DNA of 40,504 nucleotides from Nitrososphaerota archaeon (GCA_005877305.1 VBPW01000016.1:1-40504), one strand, 5' to 3'. Shown: positions 16,663-24,838, counted from the stretch's first letter. The notes: generated by a model not told the origin, from the sequence alone. Numbers and translations: made by a program.

Positions 16663-17787
16663 ATGATGAACAAAAAAATTCTATCCAGCGCAATTACAGC
16701 GGGAGCGGCAGCAGTAGTTATTGTAGTAGCTTTACTGTGGATAGTACCACAATCACAACCATCTCACACACCACAAATTCAACCAACCGTATCTCATAAT
16801 ATCAAACTTGGTCTTGTTATAATGCCTCCAACACAAACTCCCACTCTTGCAGAAATAAAAAGCACATATCAAGAAGCAGCATCAACAGGAATTGGAAGAA
16901 GTAATGTCTATCTTTCTTGGCCATCAATAGAACCTCAAGAAGGAAAATACAATTGGAAAACTTCGGATATTTTGATGGGTCTAAACAGAGAACAAAATCT
17001 CAATGTTACACTTTACTTTTCCGTAATAAATGATCGTATCTTAGGTCCTTTCCCAGATTGGATAGAAAAACCACAGTTTGATCAAAAACTTCAAGACAAG
17101 ACTGTACAAACTCTTGATACAATCATAACAAGATATTACATCGTAGATCACGTCATCATAGGTGGTGATATTGATGGATATTTTAGAGATCATCCTGATG
17201 ACATTTCAAACTATGTCAAGTTCTTTGATGGAGTATATTCTAGGCTTAAAGAAAAACATCCAGATGTCAAGTTTGGGAATTGGTTTTCACTTAATTCAAT
17301 ATTAAATCAATACCAAGAAGATTTAGTTGGAAAACTTAACCAAGGAAATTTTGTTGCCTATTCGTATTATCCAATAGATTCAACAGGATATGAAGTGAAA
17401 AGCCCTGAAGAAGAAGGTAAAAACTTACAAAAAATGATAGATCTTGCAGGTGGTAAAAAAATCGCTCTAGTTGAGGTTGGTTGGAGTACAGCAAAATCCA
17501 TTAACGGTACAAAAGAAAACCAGGTAAAATTCATGAAATTAGTATTTGATTTTTACAAGAAAAATGATTCCAAATTTGAGTTTCTAACATGGTATAGACA
17601 ATACGACAGACCTGTAGATACATGTGCAAACGTATTAAACAAATCTCCCGTAGGATTTGGTAATGATATGGTGTTAAACAATACCGCATCATTACTTTGC
17701 AATATGGGTTTATTTGATATGGATAAAAATCAGAAACCGGCTTGGGATGAATTAAAAAAGCAAATTCAACTTAGTCCTAATTCTTAA
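16663..17787 (+). CDS. Secreted glycoside-hydrolase-like barrel protein
   Basis: A signal anchor (residues 4-29) and a short Pro/Gln/Thr linker precede a domain of about 310 residues with the alternating pattern of a TIM barrel: SNVYLSWPSIEPQEGKYNWK near the start (the family's W-S-x-x-E-P-x-x-G-x-Y-x-W pattern), then VIIGGDIDGYF, KFGNWFSLN, FVAYSYYPID, KIALVEVGWST (possible nucleophile Glu) and EFLTWYRQYD. This resembles GH10/GH42-like and glycosyl-hydrolase-like folds. The substrate is unknown and the acid/base residue is not certain. It stands alone between nrdJ and a tRNA gene, with a T-rich promoter region. Confidence 0.65.
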   Translation: MMNKKILSSAITAGAAAVVIVVALLWIVPQSQPSHTPQIQPTVSHNIKLGLVIMPPTQTPTLAEIKSTYQEAASTGIGRSNVYLSWPSIEPQEGKYNWKTSDILMGLNREQNLNVTLYFSVINDRILGPFPDWIEKPQFDQKLQDKTVQTLDTIITRYYIVDHVIIGGDIDGYFRDHPDDISNYVKFFDGVYSRLKEKHPDVKFGNWFSLNSILNQYQEDLVGKLNQGNFVAYSYYPIDSTGYEVKSPEEEGKNLQKMIDLAGGKKIALVEVGWSTAKSINGTKENQVKFMKLVFDFYKKNDSKFEFLTWYRQYDRPVDTCANVLNKSPVGFGNDMVLNNTASLLCNMGLFDMDKNQKPAWDELKKQIQLSPNS

Positions 17788-17868
17788 TTATAATGAAGAT
17801 TTCGATTGTTTAGTTGAAAAGCACAGTATTTGTTGTTATAGGATTGTTACTTGTAAACAATAAAAAAA

Positions 17869-17942
17869 TGCGGTCGCCGGGATTTGAACCCGGGTAACGG
17901 GCTTGGAAGGCCAGTGTACTAACCAAACTATACTACGACCGC
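17869..17942 (-). tRNA. tRNA-Gly, anticodon TCC
   Basis: Read on the minus strand, the 7-bp acceptor stem GCGGTCG/CGACCGC is followed by a D arm, the anticodon loop CTTCCAA (anticodon TCC), T loop GGTTCAAATCC and discriminator A. No intron and no encoded CCA. The anticodon stem has one T-C mismatch. A T6 tract follows at about 17862-17867 on the transcribed side. Confidence 0.93.
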
Positions 17943-17959
17943 TTAACACTGCCAATCTT

Positions 17960-18631
17960 TTAGCTAGATAATAATTCTTTTTCATATTCATATAATACAC
18001 GAGAAATGATTACATGAACTTCAAGAGGATTTTTATCGACTGAAACAAGATTATTCATCCTTTTTAGTATTTGATCCGAAAAGTGACCTTTGGGATATCC
18101 TCCAACAACAATACATGAATCTTTACCAATTACTTTTGCAAGTTTTTCATAGGAACTTGTGGCACCTTTTGTAGAAAGGCCAATTATTTCTTTTGGATTA
18201 ATTTTGTCAATTAGCTCTGCAAAACCCATATTTTTTATTTCTAAAAGTTTCTTTTCACCTTCTTCTATTATTCCAGTCGCGTAGAGCTTTTCAATTAATC
18301 CAATGAATCTATGATAAGATTTTGGCAGATGCACATTATTCCCAACAGAAATTACTTTATCCTCTATTGTATGTATATAGATTTGAAGCTTATTTTCAAA
18401 ATACAACGGAATGCTACAAGCCTCAAGCATACAAAAATGAACCAAATCTGGCCTACCACGCTTTATCTCATTTTTGATCCGTTTCATTGCTGCAAAATGC
18501 CAAGATACATCTAAAATTAATTCAGATGGGTTTTTGTTAACCCTTTTACTATGCGCTAGTACAGAATTATGATTTTGGAGTTCATTTGGAATAAGTTCCA
18601 AAGCAGATTCTGCGAGTATAAGCGAAAGCAA
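17960..18631 (-). CDS. nep1: 16S rRNA pseudouridine N1-methyltransferase Nep1 (Emg1)
   Basis: The SPOUT-class enzyme methylates a pseudouridine in helix 35 of small-subunit rRNA and assists 30S assembly. Family signs are LILAESALELIPNEL at the N-terminus, KRGRPDLVHFCML, YIHTIEDKVI, LPKSYHRFIGLIEKLY and the C-terminal SAM site IVVGGYPKGHFS. Length (223) is normal. It starts with TTG at 18631, with no room upstream for a TATA box because the RNase P gene begins head-to-head within a few bases. It is part of a ribosome/RNA-processing neighbourhood with Rpp21 and S19e. Confidence 0.93.
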   Translation of the reverse strand: MLSLILAESALELIPNELQNHNSVLAHSKRVNKNPSELILDVSWHFAAMKRIKNEIKRGRPDLVHFCMLEACSIPLYFENKLQIYIHTIEDKVISVGNNVHLPKSYHRFIGLIEKLYATGIIEEGEKKLLEIKNMGFAELIDKINPKEIIGLSTKGATSSYEKLAKVIGKDSCIVVGGYPKGHFSDQILKRMNNLVSVDKNPLEVHVIISRVLYEYEKELLSS

Positions 18632-18904
18632 GATGTATTTGCTATATCAAATGCAAGAACAAATCCTAGCTTAGCACAAAGACAGGCAAGTCTTGCAAAA
18701 AAACTAAGTACAAAATACCGAATTAGAATGCCTTATGATATACGAATAAATTTTTGCAAAGAATGCAAAAAATTTATTGCTCCTGGAGTAAATGCAAGGA
18801 TTAGGATAGGAAGATCATCTGTAAAATCAATTCGTATTACTTGCGGATTTTGTAATCACACCTACAGAAAGATCATTCAAAAATCAATTCCAAAAGGTCA
18901 ATGA
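18569..18904 (+). CDS. rnp4: RNase P protein component 4 (Rpp21/Rpr2), N-terminus uncertain
   Basis: From ARTNPSLAQRQASLAKKL onward the protein matches the RNase P/MRP Rpp21 subunit: RIRMPYDIRINFCKECKKFI, PGVNARIRIGRSSVKSIRI and CGFCNHTYRKI, with CxxC pairs holding zinc. It supports tRNA 5' processing. The frame can only start at 18569, which gives a non-family N-terminus (MILEFIWNKFQ) and a 63-base head-on overlap with Nep1. In another frame an ATG at 18633 gives MYLLYQM, which would join ARTNPS if one G were added (ATGCA to ATGGCA near 18651). The N-terminus may therefore be frameshifted or truncated. Confidence 0.8.
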   Translation: MILEFIWNKFQSRFCEYKRKQDVFAISNARTNPSLAQRQASLAKKLSTKYRIRMPYDIRINFCKECKKFIAPGVNARIRIGRSSVKSIRITCGFCNHTYRKIIQKSIPKGQ

Positions 18905-18935
18905 TTTATAAGACGAACTGAAAATTTTTAACTTT

Positions 18936-19388
18936 ATGGCAAAGGCATACGATGTACCAGCAGATATACTGATTAACAAATTATCTGAGATTCTAAAAGG
19001 AGAAGATATTGCTGCCCCAAGCTGGGTTCCATTTGTAAAAACGGGGGCACATGCAGAAAAACCTCCACAAAAGAATGATTGGTGGTATACTAGATGTGCA
19101 TCACTTCTTAGGAAAATTTATCTTCACGGTCCAGTAGGTGTAAAGGATTTGCGAGGATTGTATGGTGGAGCTAAAGCAGTAGGATATGGAGGAGCTCACC
19201 ACAGAGACTCGGGTGGGGCGATAATTCGAACAGCTATTCATAATTTAGAAAAATTGGGTTACCTTGACAAGGTGGAAGGAAAAGGAAGAACAGTTTCACA
19301 TGAAGGAATGAAAAAAATTGATCGAGTATCCACAGAAATCCTAAACGAATTAATTGCAAAGAATCCAAGCTTAAAGAAATATTCCTAG
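18936..19388 (+). CDS. rps19e: 30S ribosomal protein S19e
   Basis: 150 residues with the S19e signature: YDVPADILINKLSEILK, WYTRCASLLRKIYLHGPVGV, LYGGAKAVGYGGAHHRDSGG and the helix IIRTAIHNLEKLGYLDKVEG. It is an archaeal/eukaryotic small-subunit protein needed for late 30S maturation. TATA-like GATTTATAA lies about 28 bases before the ATG. It is followed 7 bases later by the PDCD5 gene, a pairing common in archaea. Confidence 0.97.
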   Translation: MAKAYDVPADILINKLSEILKGEDIAAPSWVPFVKTGAHAEKPPQKNDWWYTRCASLLRKIYLHGPVGVKDLRGLYGGAKAVGYGGAHHRDSGGAIIRTAIHNLEKLGYLDKVEGKGRTVSHEGMKKIDRVSTEILNELIAKNPSLKKYS

Positions 19389-19395
19389 TGGTCTT

Positions 19396-19674
19396 ATGAG
19401 CATGCCAAATTCAAATGATGATAAAAGGCTTACTGATGCAGAAGTTGCATCAATGAAGGAGCAAGCACTTAGAACCCTACTCTCACCACAAGCAAGATTA
19501 CGCTTAACCAATGTAAGAATGGTAAAACCAGAACTTGCATCTATGGTTGAAAACTATCTTATCGGCATGGCATCTCAGGGTAAATTAAACACACAAATCT
19601 CAGACGAACAATTAAAACAAATCTTACAATCAATACAACAACCAAAACGTGATTTCAAAATAAATCGCTTATAG
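19396..19674 (+). CDS. PDCD5-family DNA-binding protein
   Basis: 92 residues, helical and charged, with family features ALRTLLSPQARLRLTNVRMV, KPELASMVENYLIGMASQGK and DEQLKQILQSI. Archaeal members bind double-stranded DNA; the eukaryotic relative PDCD5 works with the chaperonin TRiC. It lies just after S19e, as in many archaea, in what is probably one transcript. Confidence 0.93.
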   Translation: MSMPNSNDDKRLTDAEVASMKEQALRTLLSPQARLRLTNVRMVKPELASMVENYLIGMASQGKLNTQISDEQLKQILQSIQQPKRDFKINRL

Positions 19675-19717
19675 ATCTAGCGAAAATATATTAGGGGTAA
19701 ATTAGGCGAAACCATCT

Positions 19718-20767
19718 ATGAAAGCAATAGTTTATGAAAAATATGCTCCAAACGATGATTACAAATCAATTTTAAAAGTTAAAGATGTAGATGACCCAAA
19801 ACCAAAACCAAATGAAGTTGTTTTCAAAGTAAAAGCTGCGGCATTAAATTATAACGATATTTGGGGAATGAGAGGTCAACCGATTCCAGTTCCATTACCT
19901 CATATTTCAGGATCTGATGCTGCTGGTGAAGTAATTGCAGTTGGAGAAGATGTAAAGAATTTCAAAACTGGGGATAGAGTTGTTTCACACTCTAACATGT
20001 CATGCCGAGTATGTGAGGCATGTACTGATGGGAGAGAATTTGATTGTGTTCAAAGAACAATCTGGGGATTTCAAACAGGTCCGCTATGGGGAGCTTTTTC
20101 AGAAATAACACATCTTCCCGAAGTAAATGTTGCAAAAATTCCTGATAGCGTAAACTTTGATGAAGCAGCAGCTGCGTCGATGACATTACTTACAGCATGG
20201 CACATGCTAGTTGGAAGAGCAAAGATACGACCAGGACAAAATGTCCTAATCATGGGTGGTGGATCTGGTGTTGGTAGTTTTGGAATACAAATTGCAAAAC
20301 TTTACAATTGTACAGTGATTTCTACAGCAAGCGGAGACAAATTAGAGAAACTAAAGCAGATAGGTGCGGATTATGCGGTAGATCACAGAAAAGAGGATTG
20401 GAGCAAAGAAGTCAGACAAATTGCAAAACCATTAGGTGGTATTGATATAACATTTGATCACATTGGTCAAACGCACTGGAATGCACAGCTCACCTTACTA
20501 AAATATGGTGGAACACTAGTAACATGTGGTGCAACTACTGGTTATGATGCAAAGACAGATTTGCGACACATATTCTTTAAGGGAACCAATATACTTGGTT
20601 CCACACAAGGAACCAAAGCGGAATTAGAACAGGGTCTATTCTGGATGGGTAAAAAGAAAATTAAATCTACTATAGACTCTGTATATAGCTTTGAAAATGC
20701 TGCCGATGCTCATACAAAAATGGTAACAGGTAAGGGTCTTGTTGGCAAAATCTTAATGAAACCATAA
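19718..20767 (+). CDS. Medium-chain (zinc-type) dehydrogenase/reductase
   Basis: 349 residues of the MDR family: a GroES-like N-domain (ALNYNDIWGMRGQP, HISGSDAAGEVIAVGED), a structural-zinc lobe with cysteines in SCRVCEACTDGREFDC, and a Rossmann domain with NVLIMGGGSGVGSFGIQIAK for NAD(P). The usual catalytic Cys of zinc alcohol dehydrogenases is replaced (NDIWG) and the GHE motif reads HISGSD, so it resembles the quinone-reductase or enoyl/acryloyl-CoA reductase branch more than an alcohol dehydrogenase. A step in the 3-hydroxypropionate/4-hydroxybutyrate cycle is possible but not shown. A CitE-like gene follows 12 bases later. Confidence 0.8.
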   Translation: MKAIVYEKYAPNDDYKSILKVKDVDDPKPKPNEVVFKVKAAALNYNDIWGMRGQPIPVPLPHISGSDAAGEVIAVGEDVKNFKTGDRVVSHSNMSCRVCEACTDGREFDCVQRTIWGFQTGPLWGAFSEITHLPEVNVAKIPDSVNFDEAAAASMTLLTAWHMLVGRAKIRPGQNVLIMGGGSGVGSFGIQIAKLYNCTVISTASGDKLEKLKQIGADYAVDHRKEDWSKEVRQIAKPLGGIDITFDHIGQTHWNAQLTLLKYGGTLVTCGATTGYDAKTDLRHIFFKGTNILGSTQGTKAELEQGLFWMGKKKIKSTIDSVYSFENAADAHTKMVTGKGLVGKILMKP

Positions 20768-20779
20768 TCTAATATCTGT

Positions 20780-21643
20780 ATGGCAAGACTCTTACGCAGT
20801 CTTATCTTTGTTCCTGGAAATAATTCAAGATTTTTAGAAAAGGCCAAAACTCTTTCAGCAGATATAGTGTGTTTTGATTTAGAAGACTCTGTCCCTAAAG
20901 AGGAAAAAGAGGCTGCTAGAAAATTAATCAGAGAAGCTCTGAGCAATCGTGTGGAATATAAAGCTGAAGTCTATGTAAGGACAAATTCACTTGCTTCTGG
21001 AATGATCTCGGAGGATTTATCAAAAATAGTTCAAAAAGGAATTGATGGTATCGTTATTCCCAAAGTAAACAACATAACAGAATTAAAAAAAATCATAAAA
21101 ACACTTGCAAGTCTAGAAAAAAAACGTAAACTTACATCAATTGAAATCATACCATCAATAGAGTCTGCTGAAGGCGTGGTAAATACATACGCTATAGCAT
21201 CATCAAGTAATAGAGTATCAGCTCTTGTTTTTGGCGTCTTTGATCTGCTAAACGATCTGGGTATTGAATATACAAAACAGGCTGAGGGAGCAAAATATGC
21301 AAGAGCAAAAATCCCCTTGGATGCAAGAGCTGCAGGAAAATGTGTCATAGATGCAATCTGGCAAGATCTCAATGATGAAGATGGACTAGAAGAAGACTGT
21401 ATAATTGGGCGAAGTCTTGGATATGCAGGAAAAAGCATTATTCACCCTAATCAGATTCCAGCAGTGCACAAAATATTCTATCCCACTCGAGCCGAGATAG
21501 AATGGGCAAAAAAGGTATGTCAGGTATATATAGAATCCACAAAGAAAAGCAAAGGCGCAACTAAGGTGGAAGGAAAAATGATTGACGAAGTTCACTTTAA
21601 GAGAGCAAAGGCATTGCTTGATTCCATAAATATCTCAATCTAA
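20780..21643 (+). CDS. CitE-like CoA ester lyase (HpcH/HpaI aldolase family)
   Basis: 287 residues with the citrate-lyase beta / malyl-CoA lyase pattern: LIFVPGNNSRFLEKA, CFDLEDSVPKEEKEAAR (acidic metal and substrate residues), VYVRTNS, GIVIPKVNN, EIIPSIESAEG and a C-terminal GRSLGYAGKSIIHPNQI. Such enzymes split or join acyl-CoA and 2-oxo acids with Mg2+. No citrate-lyase alpha or gamma partner is nearby, so a stand-alone malyl-CoA or similar lyase is likely. Close spacing suggests it shares a transcript with the dehydrogenase. Confidence 0.85.
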   Translation: MARLLRSLIFVPGNNSRFLEKAKTLSADIVCFDLEDSVPKEEKEAARKLIREALSNRVEYKAEVYVRTNSLASGMISEDLSKIVQKGIDGIVIPKVNNITELKKIIKTLASLEKKRKLTSIEIIPSIESAEGVVNTYAIASSSNRVSALVFGVFDLLNDLGIEYTKQAEGAKYARAKIPLDARAAGKCVIDAIWQDLNDEDGLEEDCIIGRSLGYAGKSIIHPNQIPAVHKIFYPTRAEIEWAKKVCQVYIESTKKSKGATKVEGKMIDEVHFKRAKALLDSINISI

Positions 21644-21990
21644 ATTGAATTAGTCACAATGCGGAGGATTTTTTCGTAGGTAAAAGGAACGCGCTCATTC
21701 CTTTTGATTTGCGAATAAGATCAAAATTTCTTGTAATTATGGACAAAAATTGTCAAAAATGTCTTAAATGAATTTTTTTGTCTGGCTAAAACTCTAATTT
21801 TATCTTTAAATTGCATGTTTATAGGTAAAAACAACAAAATATTTATAGTTACTATTAGCCTAGAAATAATCCTACTAAAAGATTGTGCATAATTTGTATG
21901 ACTCTCAAAAATTCTAGTTAACTAGGTTTCACTTTACTTGTCAAAAAAATGTCACAATAATGAAAAAATACAATCAGAATACATGGGATT
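21644..21990. other. 347-base intergenic region before the MscS gene
   Basis: No ORF with coding character was found. It holds a perfect 8-bp stem-loop, AAAAGGAA / TTCCTTTT (21682-21705, loop CGCGCTCA), shortly after the CitE-like gene, T tracts near 21771-21778, and a TATA-like AATATTTATAG near 21838-21848. The last could start a transcript with a leader of over 100 bases into the MscS gene, or a small RNA; neither can be shown here. Confidence 0.35.
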
Positions 21991-22959
21991 GTGTCTCAAA
22001 TGAAATCAGGATCAATTTACAGCAGTATGATAATTTCAGCATTTTTGTTAGCTATATCTGGTACAAGCTTGGTATATGCTCAACAAACATCTAATACATT
22101 CATTGAACCAGAAACAGCAGCACTGACAACTTTTGTAGATTCAGTGGCTGTAGCTGCTCCAAAAATAATTGCTGCTGCAGTTTTATTGGCAATTGGACTT
22201 GTAGCGGGAAAAGTTACTGCCAGAGTAGTTGAAAAAGCAGCAAAAAAAATTATGCAAAAGGCCAACTTGAAAAATATCTCTGAATCTCACTTGATTGAGG
22301 AGACCGTAGGAAAATTTGATTCAGCTCATCTTATTGCTTCAACCGTAAAGTGGTTTGTATACCTATTCTTCATCGTAGCAGCAATAAATGCACTCCAGCT
22401 AGCGCAGCTGACAAACGCACTTACATCACTTTGGCTTTGGATACCAAATGTGCTGGCTTTTGTTTTAATAGTAATCATTGGTTCTGTTATAGCAAACTAC
22501 ATTATAAAATGGGTAAATCATGAACTTGTGGTACACCATTACGGCGGTACGAGATACATTGGCGTAGGTATAAAGGCAGTAATTTACAGTATTGTTTTTG
22601 CGGTAGGTCTTACCCAAATTGGAATAGGACAATCTGTCATACCAACACTGGTAGCTGCATTTTCATGGAGCATTGCAGTTGCCTTGGGAGCTGCAATTGC
22701 AGTTGGACTAGGATTTACGCTAAAGGACATCTTACCTGCTGCAATAGTAGGAGCATCTCACCAGCGTTCCCTGTTCAAGGTTGGCCAAAAAGTCAAGATT
22801 GGAGATGTCTCTGGGGTCATCACAGCATCAGAAGTGTTGCACATCATAGTAACAAACGAGAAAAATGAAAGTATCATTATTCCAACAAAAGATCTGATGC
22901 ACAAACAGGTAACTATACTTCATTCGAAATCAAAAGACCAACACGTTTTAACTGTGTAA
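21991..22959 (+). CDS. MscS-family mechanosensitive channel
   Basis: An N-terminal hydrophobic signal-like segment (ending LVYAQQ) is followed by a first helix (AVAAPKIIAAAVLLAIGLVAG), a basic helix, two further transmembrane helices, a pore-like glycine/alanine helix (SWSIAVALGAAIAVGLGFTL, then KDILPAAIVG) and a small beta domain (FKVGQKVKIGDVSGVITAS, NESIIIPTKDLM) as in MscS. It lets solutes out during hypo-osmotic shock. The C-terminal cytosolic cage is short, ending soon after the beta domain. The start is GTG at 21991; an ATG at 22000 is an alternative. Confidence 0.85.
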   Translation: MSQMKSGSIYSSMIISAFLLAISGTSLVYAQQTSNTFIEPETAALTTFVDSVAVAAPKIIAAAVLLAIGLVAGKVTARVVEKAAKKIMQKANLKNISESHLIEETVGKFDSAHLIASTVKWFVYLFFIVAAINALQLAQLTNALTSLWLWIPNVLAFVLIVIIGSVIANYIIKWVNHELVVHHYGGTRYIGVGIKAVIYSIVFAVGLTQIGIGQSVIPTLVAAFSWSIAVALGAAIAVGLGFTLKDILPAAIVGASHQRSLFKVGQKVKIGDVSGVITASEVLHIIVTNEKNESIIIPTKDLMHKQVTILHSKSKDQHVLTV

Positions 22960-23051
22960 GTTTACAACAAACCTACGAATCTTACAATAAACATTTGACT
23001 ACATTTTGTTTCTGCATAGCTAGGCTTATACTGAATAGTTTTTCAAAATCA

Positions 23052-23059
23052 TTTTATAT
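23052..23059 (+). promoter_or_regulatory. TATA box that places the ribE start at 23081
   Basis: TTTTATAT is centred about 25 bases before GTG 23081 but only 16 before an in-frame ATG at 23072. With leaderless spacing this favours the GTG, which also gives the family-standard MFTGIIEG start. Confidence 0.55.
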
Positions 23060-23080
23060 CTAATAACCACAATGTATCAA

Positions 23081-23671
23081 GTGTTTACTGGTATAATTGA
23101 AGGACAAGGAAGAGTTAAGAAATTTGATATTAAAACAAAAAATCGTAGTGCGGCAAAAATGGAAGTAGATTTAGGAAATCTTGCAAAAGGACTCCACATA
23201 GATGACAGTGTTGCAATAAATGGAGTGTGCCTTACTGCTACAAATATCTCAAAAAACCAGGCTGAATTTGAAATGATTGGTGAAACCTTGAAAAAAACAA
23301 ATCTCGGAATGATAAAACCAGGGGATAAAGTAAACATTGAACGTAGCTTAAAAGTTGGTGAAAGAATGGAGGGCCATTTCGTACTTGGACATATTGATGG
23401 AACTGGCAAAATTGTAAAAATAGAAAAATTGCCAAAAGAGATCAAATTCTGGATCGAACTTTCTAAAGACTTAGCTAGATTTGTAGTAAAAAAAGGATCG
23501 ATTACAGTTGATGGAATAAGTTTAACACTTGTTGATGTTATAAAAAATAAAATTTCCATTTCTATAATTCCACACACAATGAAAATTACAAATCTTGGTT
23601 CAAAAAAAATTGGCGATAAAGTTAATATTGAAACCGACATACTGGGAAAATATGTGATTTCTAAAAATTAA
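23081..23671 (+). CDS. ribE: Riboflavin synthase (alpha-type)
   Basis: The enzyme dismutates two 6,7-dimethyl-8-ribityllumazine molecules into riboflavin. Two duplicated beta-barrel halves are visible: MFTGIIEGQGRV and SVAINGVCLTAT, then GHFVLGHIDGTGKI and GSITVDGISLTLV. The length is about 196 residues, normal for the bacterial-type enzyme; many other archaea use the unrelated pentameric RibC, so this form is notable. It is the first gene of the riboflavin cluster. An in-frame ATG at 23072 is a less likely start. Confidence 0.93.
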   Translation: MFTGIIEGQGRVKKFDIKTKNRSAAKMEVDLGNLAKGLHIDDSVAINGVCLTATNISKNQAEFEMIGETLKKTNLGMIKPGDKVNIERSLKVGERMEGHFVLGHIDGTGKIVKIEKLPKEIKFWIELSKDLARFVVKKGSITVDGISLTLVDVIKNKISISIIPHTMKITNLGSKKIGDKVNIETDILGKYVISKN

Positions 23672-23675
23672 CCAT

Positions 23676-23711
23676 TTACTACTTTTGTAGTAATAACCAC
23701 TTTTGTAGTAA
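23676..23711. promoter_or_regulatory. Tandem palindromic operator candidate upstream of ribB
   Basis: TTACTAC-TTTT-GTAGTAA (23676-23693) is a perfect palindrome with 7-bp arms. It is followed at once by TAACCAC-TTTT-GTAGTAA (23694-23711), a second copy with a decayed left arm, giving an exact 18-bp period. The pair ends just before the TATA box, where a bound regulator would block or help TFB/TBP. The archaeal riboflavin regulator RbkR is a reasonable candidate binder, by context only. Confidence 0.72.
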
Positions 23712-23713
23712 GA

Positions 23714-23721
23714 TTTATAAT
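23714..23721 (+). promoter_or_regulatory. TATA box of the ribB promoter
   Basis: TTTATAAT lies about 27 bases before the GTG at 23744, giving ribB and the genes after it their own leaderless promoter, separate from that of ribE. Confidence 0.6.
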
Positions 23722-23743
23722 CATTACAACAAGCTTCTTAATT

Positions 23744-24424
23744 GTGTCCTTAGAAGAGGCAATTTCCTCCCTACGTAAAGGTGAGTTCATTTTACTTCAC
23801 GATGCAAACAAGCGTGAAAATGAGGTAGATATGGTAGTTGCTGCAGAATTTGTGACTCCTGCGCATATTGCAAGGATGCGTCAAGATGCTGGCGGATTGA
23901 TCTGTTTATCAATAAATCATTCTTTTGCCAAAAGCTTGGGACTACACTTTATGCATGATATACTCTCTAATGCGCAGACTATTGATAACCAATCAAAAAA
24001 AATGATCATGGGAACAGCACCTTATGGTGACAAACCGTCTTTTTCTATTTCTATAAATCATGCACAAACATATACTGGCATTACAGATCGTGATAGGGCA
24101 CTAACAATAAACGAAATGGCTAGTCTTTACAAAAATACAAACGGAAACAAGAAAGAAATTTTTGTTTCTTCATTTAAAACACCAGGACATGTACCTCTTT
24201 TGATTGCATCAGAGGGATTGTTATCCGATAGGTTAGGTCATACTGAAATGTCAATCTATCTAACTAGACTTGCTGGCTTATGTCCAACTGCAGCAATCTG
24301 TGAGATGCTTGATTCTGAAACGTATACAGCTCTTTCAATTGAAAAGGCTAAAAAATATGCAAAAGAAAATACCATTCCTTATTTTGATGGCAACGAGCTG
24401 GTAAAATTCGCTAAGGAGCATTAA
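23744..24424 (+). CDS. ribB: 3,4-dihydroxy-2-butanone 4-phosphate synthase
   Basis: It makes the four-carbon unit for lumazine synthase from ribulose 5-phosphate. The acidic metal loop is HDANKRENEVDMVVAAEF; RMRQDAGGLICLSI, TYTGITDRDRALTI, KTPGHVPLLIAS and RLGHTEMSIYLTRLAG are family motifs with catalytic His. No GTP cyclohydrolase II domain is fused, in line with the separate GTP cyclohydrolase III two genes later. The start is GTG at 23744, fixed by the TATA box. The stop is 2 bases from the next start. Confidence 0.96.
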   Translation: MSLEEAISSLRKGEFILLHDANKRENEVDMVVAAEFVTPAHIARMRQDAGGLICLSINHSFAKSLGLHFMHDILSNAQTIDNQSKKMIMGTAPYGDKPSFSISINHAQTYTGITDRDRALTINEMASLYKNTNGNKKEIFVSSFKTPGHVPLLIASEGLLSDRLGHTEMSIYLTRLAGLCPTAAICEMLDSETYTALSIEKAKKYAKENTIPYFDGNELVKFAKEH

Positions 24425-24426
24425 TT

Positions 24427-24837
24427 TTGAACATTGCAATTGTAGTTTCGGAATTTAATAATGAAATTACTTCAAAAATGCTTGAAGTTGCACTTGAAAA
24501 AGCAAAAAATCTTAAACTAAACATAAAATATACCTGTAAAGTTCCTGGCGTGTTTGACATGCCAATTGTAATTGATTCCTTATTGAAAAAAAAGGAAATT
24601 GATGCAGTAGTTACACTTGGGGCAGTAATAAAAGGACAAACAAAACATGATGAACTTATTACGAATACAATAGTTCGTGTCATAACCGATCTTTCTATAA
24701 AATATCAAAAACCAGTAACCTTGGGTATAACAGGTCCTGGCATGTCAGAAAGACAGGCACAGGCAAGAATAAGACCTGTCGCAGAGAGAGCTATAGAATC
24801 TGCGGAAAAGATAGTTGACCAGTTAAGGAAGATATGA
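24427..24837 (+). CDS. ribH: 6,7-dimethyl-8-ribityllumazine synthase
   Basis: It condenses the butanone phosphate from RibB with the ribitylamino-uracil to lumazine. The 136 residues show NIAIVVSEFNNEIT, VPGVFDMPIVIDSLL, VVTLGAVIKGQTKHDELI (with the catalytic His) and LGITGPGMSERQAQAR. The start is TTG at 24427, two bases after the ribB stop; the ATG of the next gene follows the stop by one base, so translation is tightly linked. Confidence 0.96.
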   Translation: MNIAIVVSEFNNEITSKMLEVALEKAKNLKLNIKYTCKVPGVFDMPIVIDSLLKKKEIDAVVTLGAVIKGQTKHDELITNTIVRVITDLSIKYQKPVTLGITGPGMSERQAQARIRPVAERAIESAEKIVDQLRKI

Positions 24838-24838
24838 G

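Noticed and set aside
23077-23640. 187-residue open frame on the minus strand opposite riboflavin synthase
   Set aside because: It mirrors a well-supported gene, is rich in Phe/Ile/Ser as expected for the antisense of an AT-rich gene, and has no domain pattern or promoter.
23072-23671. ATG at 23072 as the riboflavin synthase start
   Set aside because: It is only about 16 bases from the TATA box and adds three residues before the standard MFTGIIEG; GTG 23081 fits both spacing and family.
23676-23711. Palindrome read as a terminator of ribE
   Set aside because: It has TTTT only in the loop, no T tract after it, occurs twice with exact period and abuts the ribB TATA box; an operator fits better.
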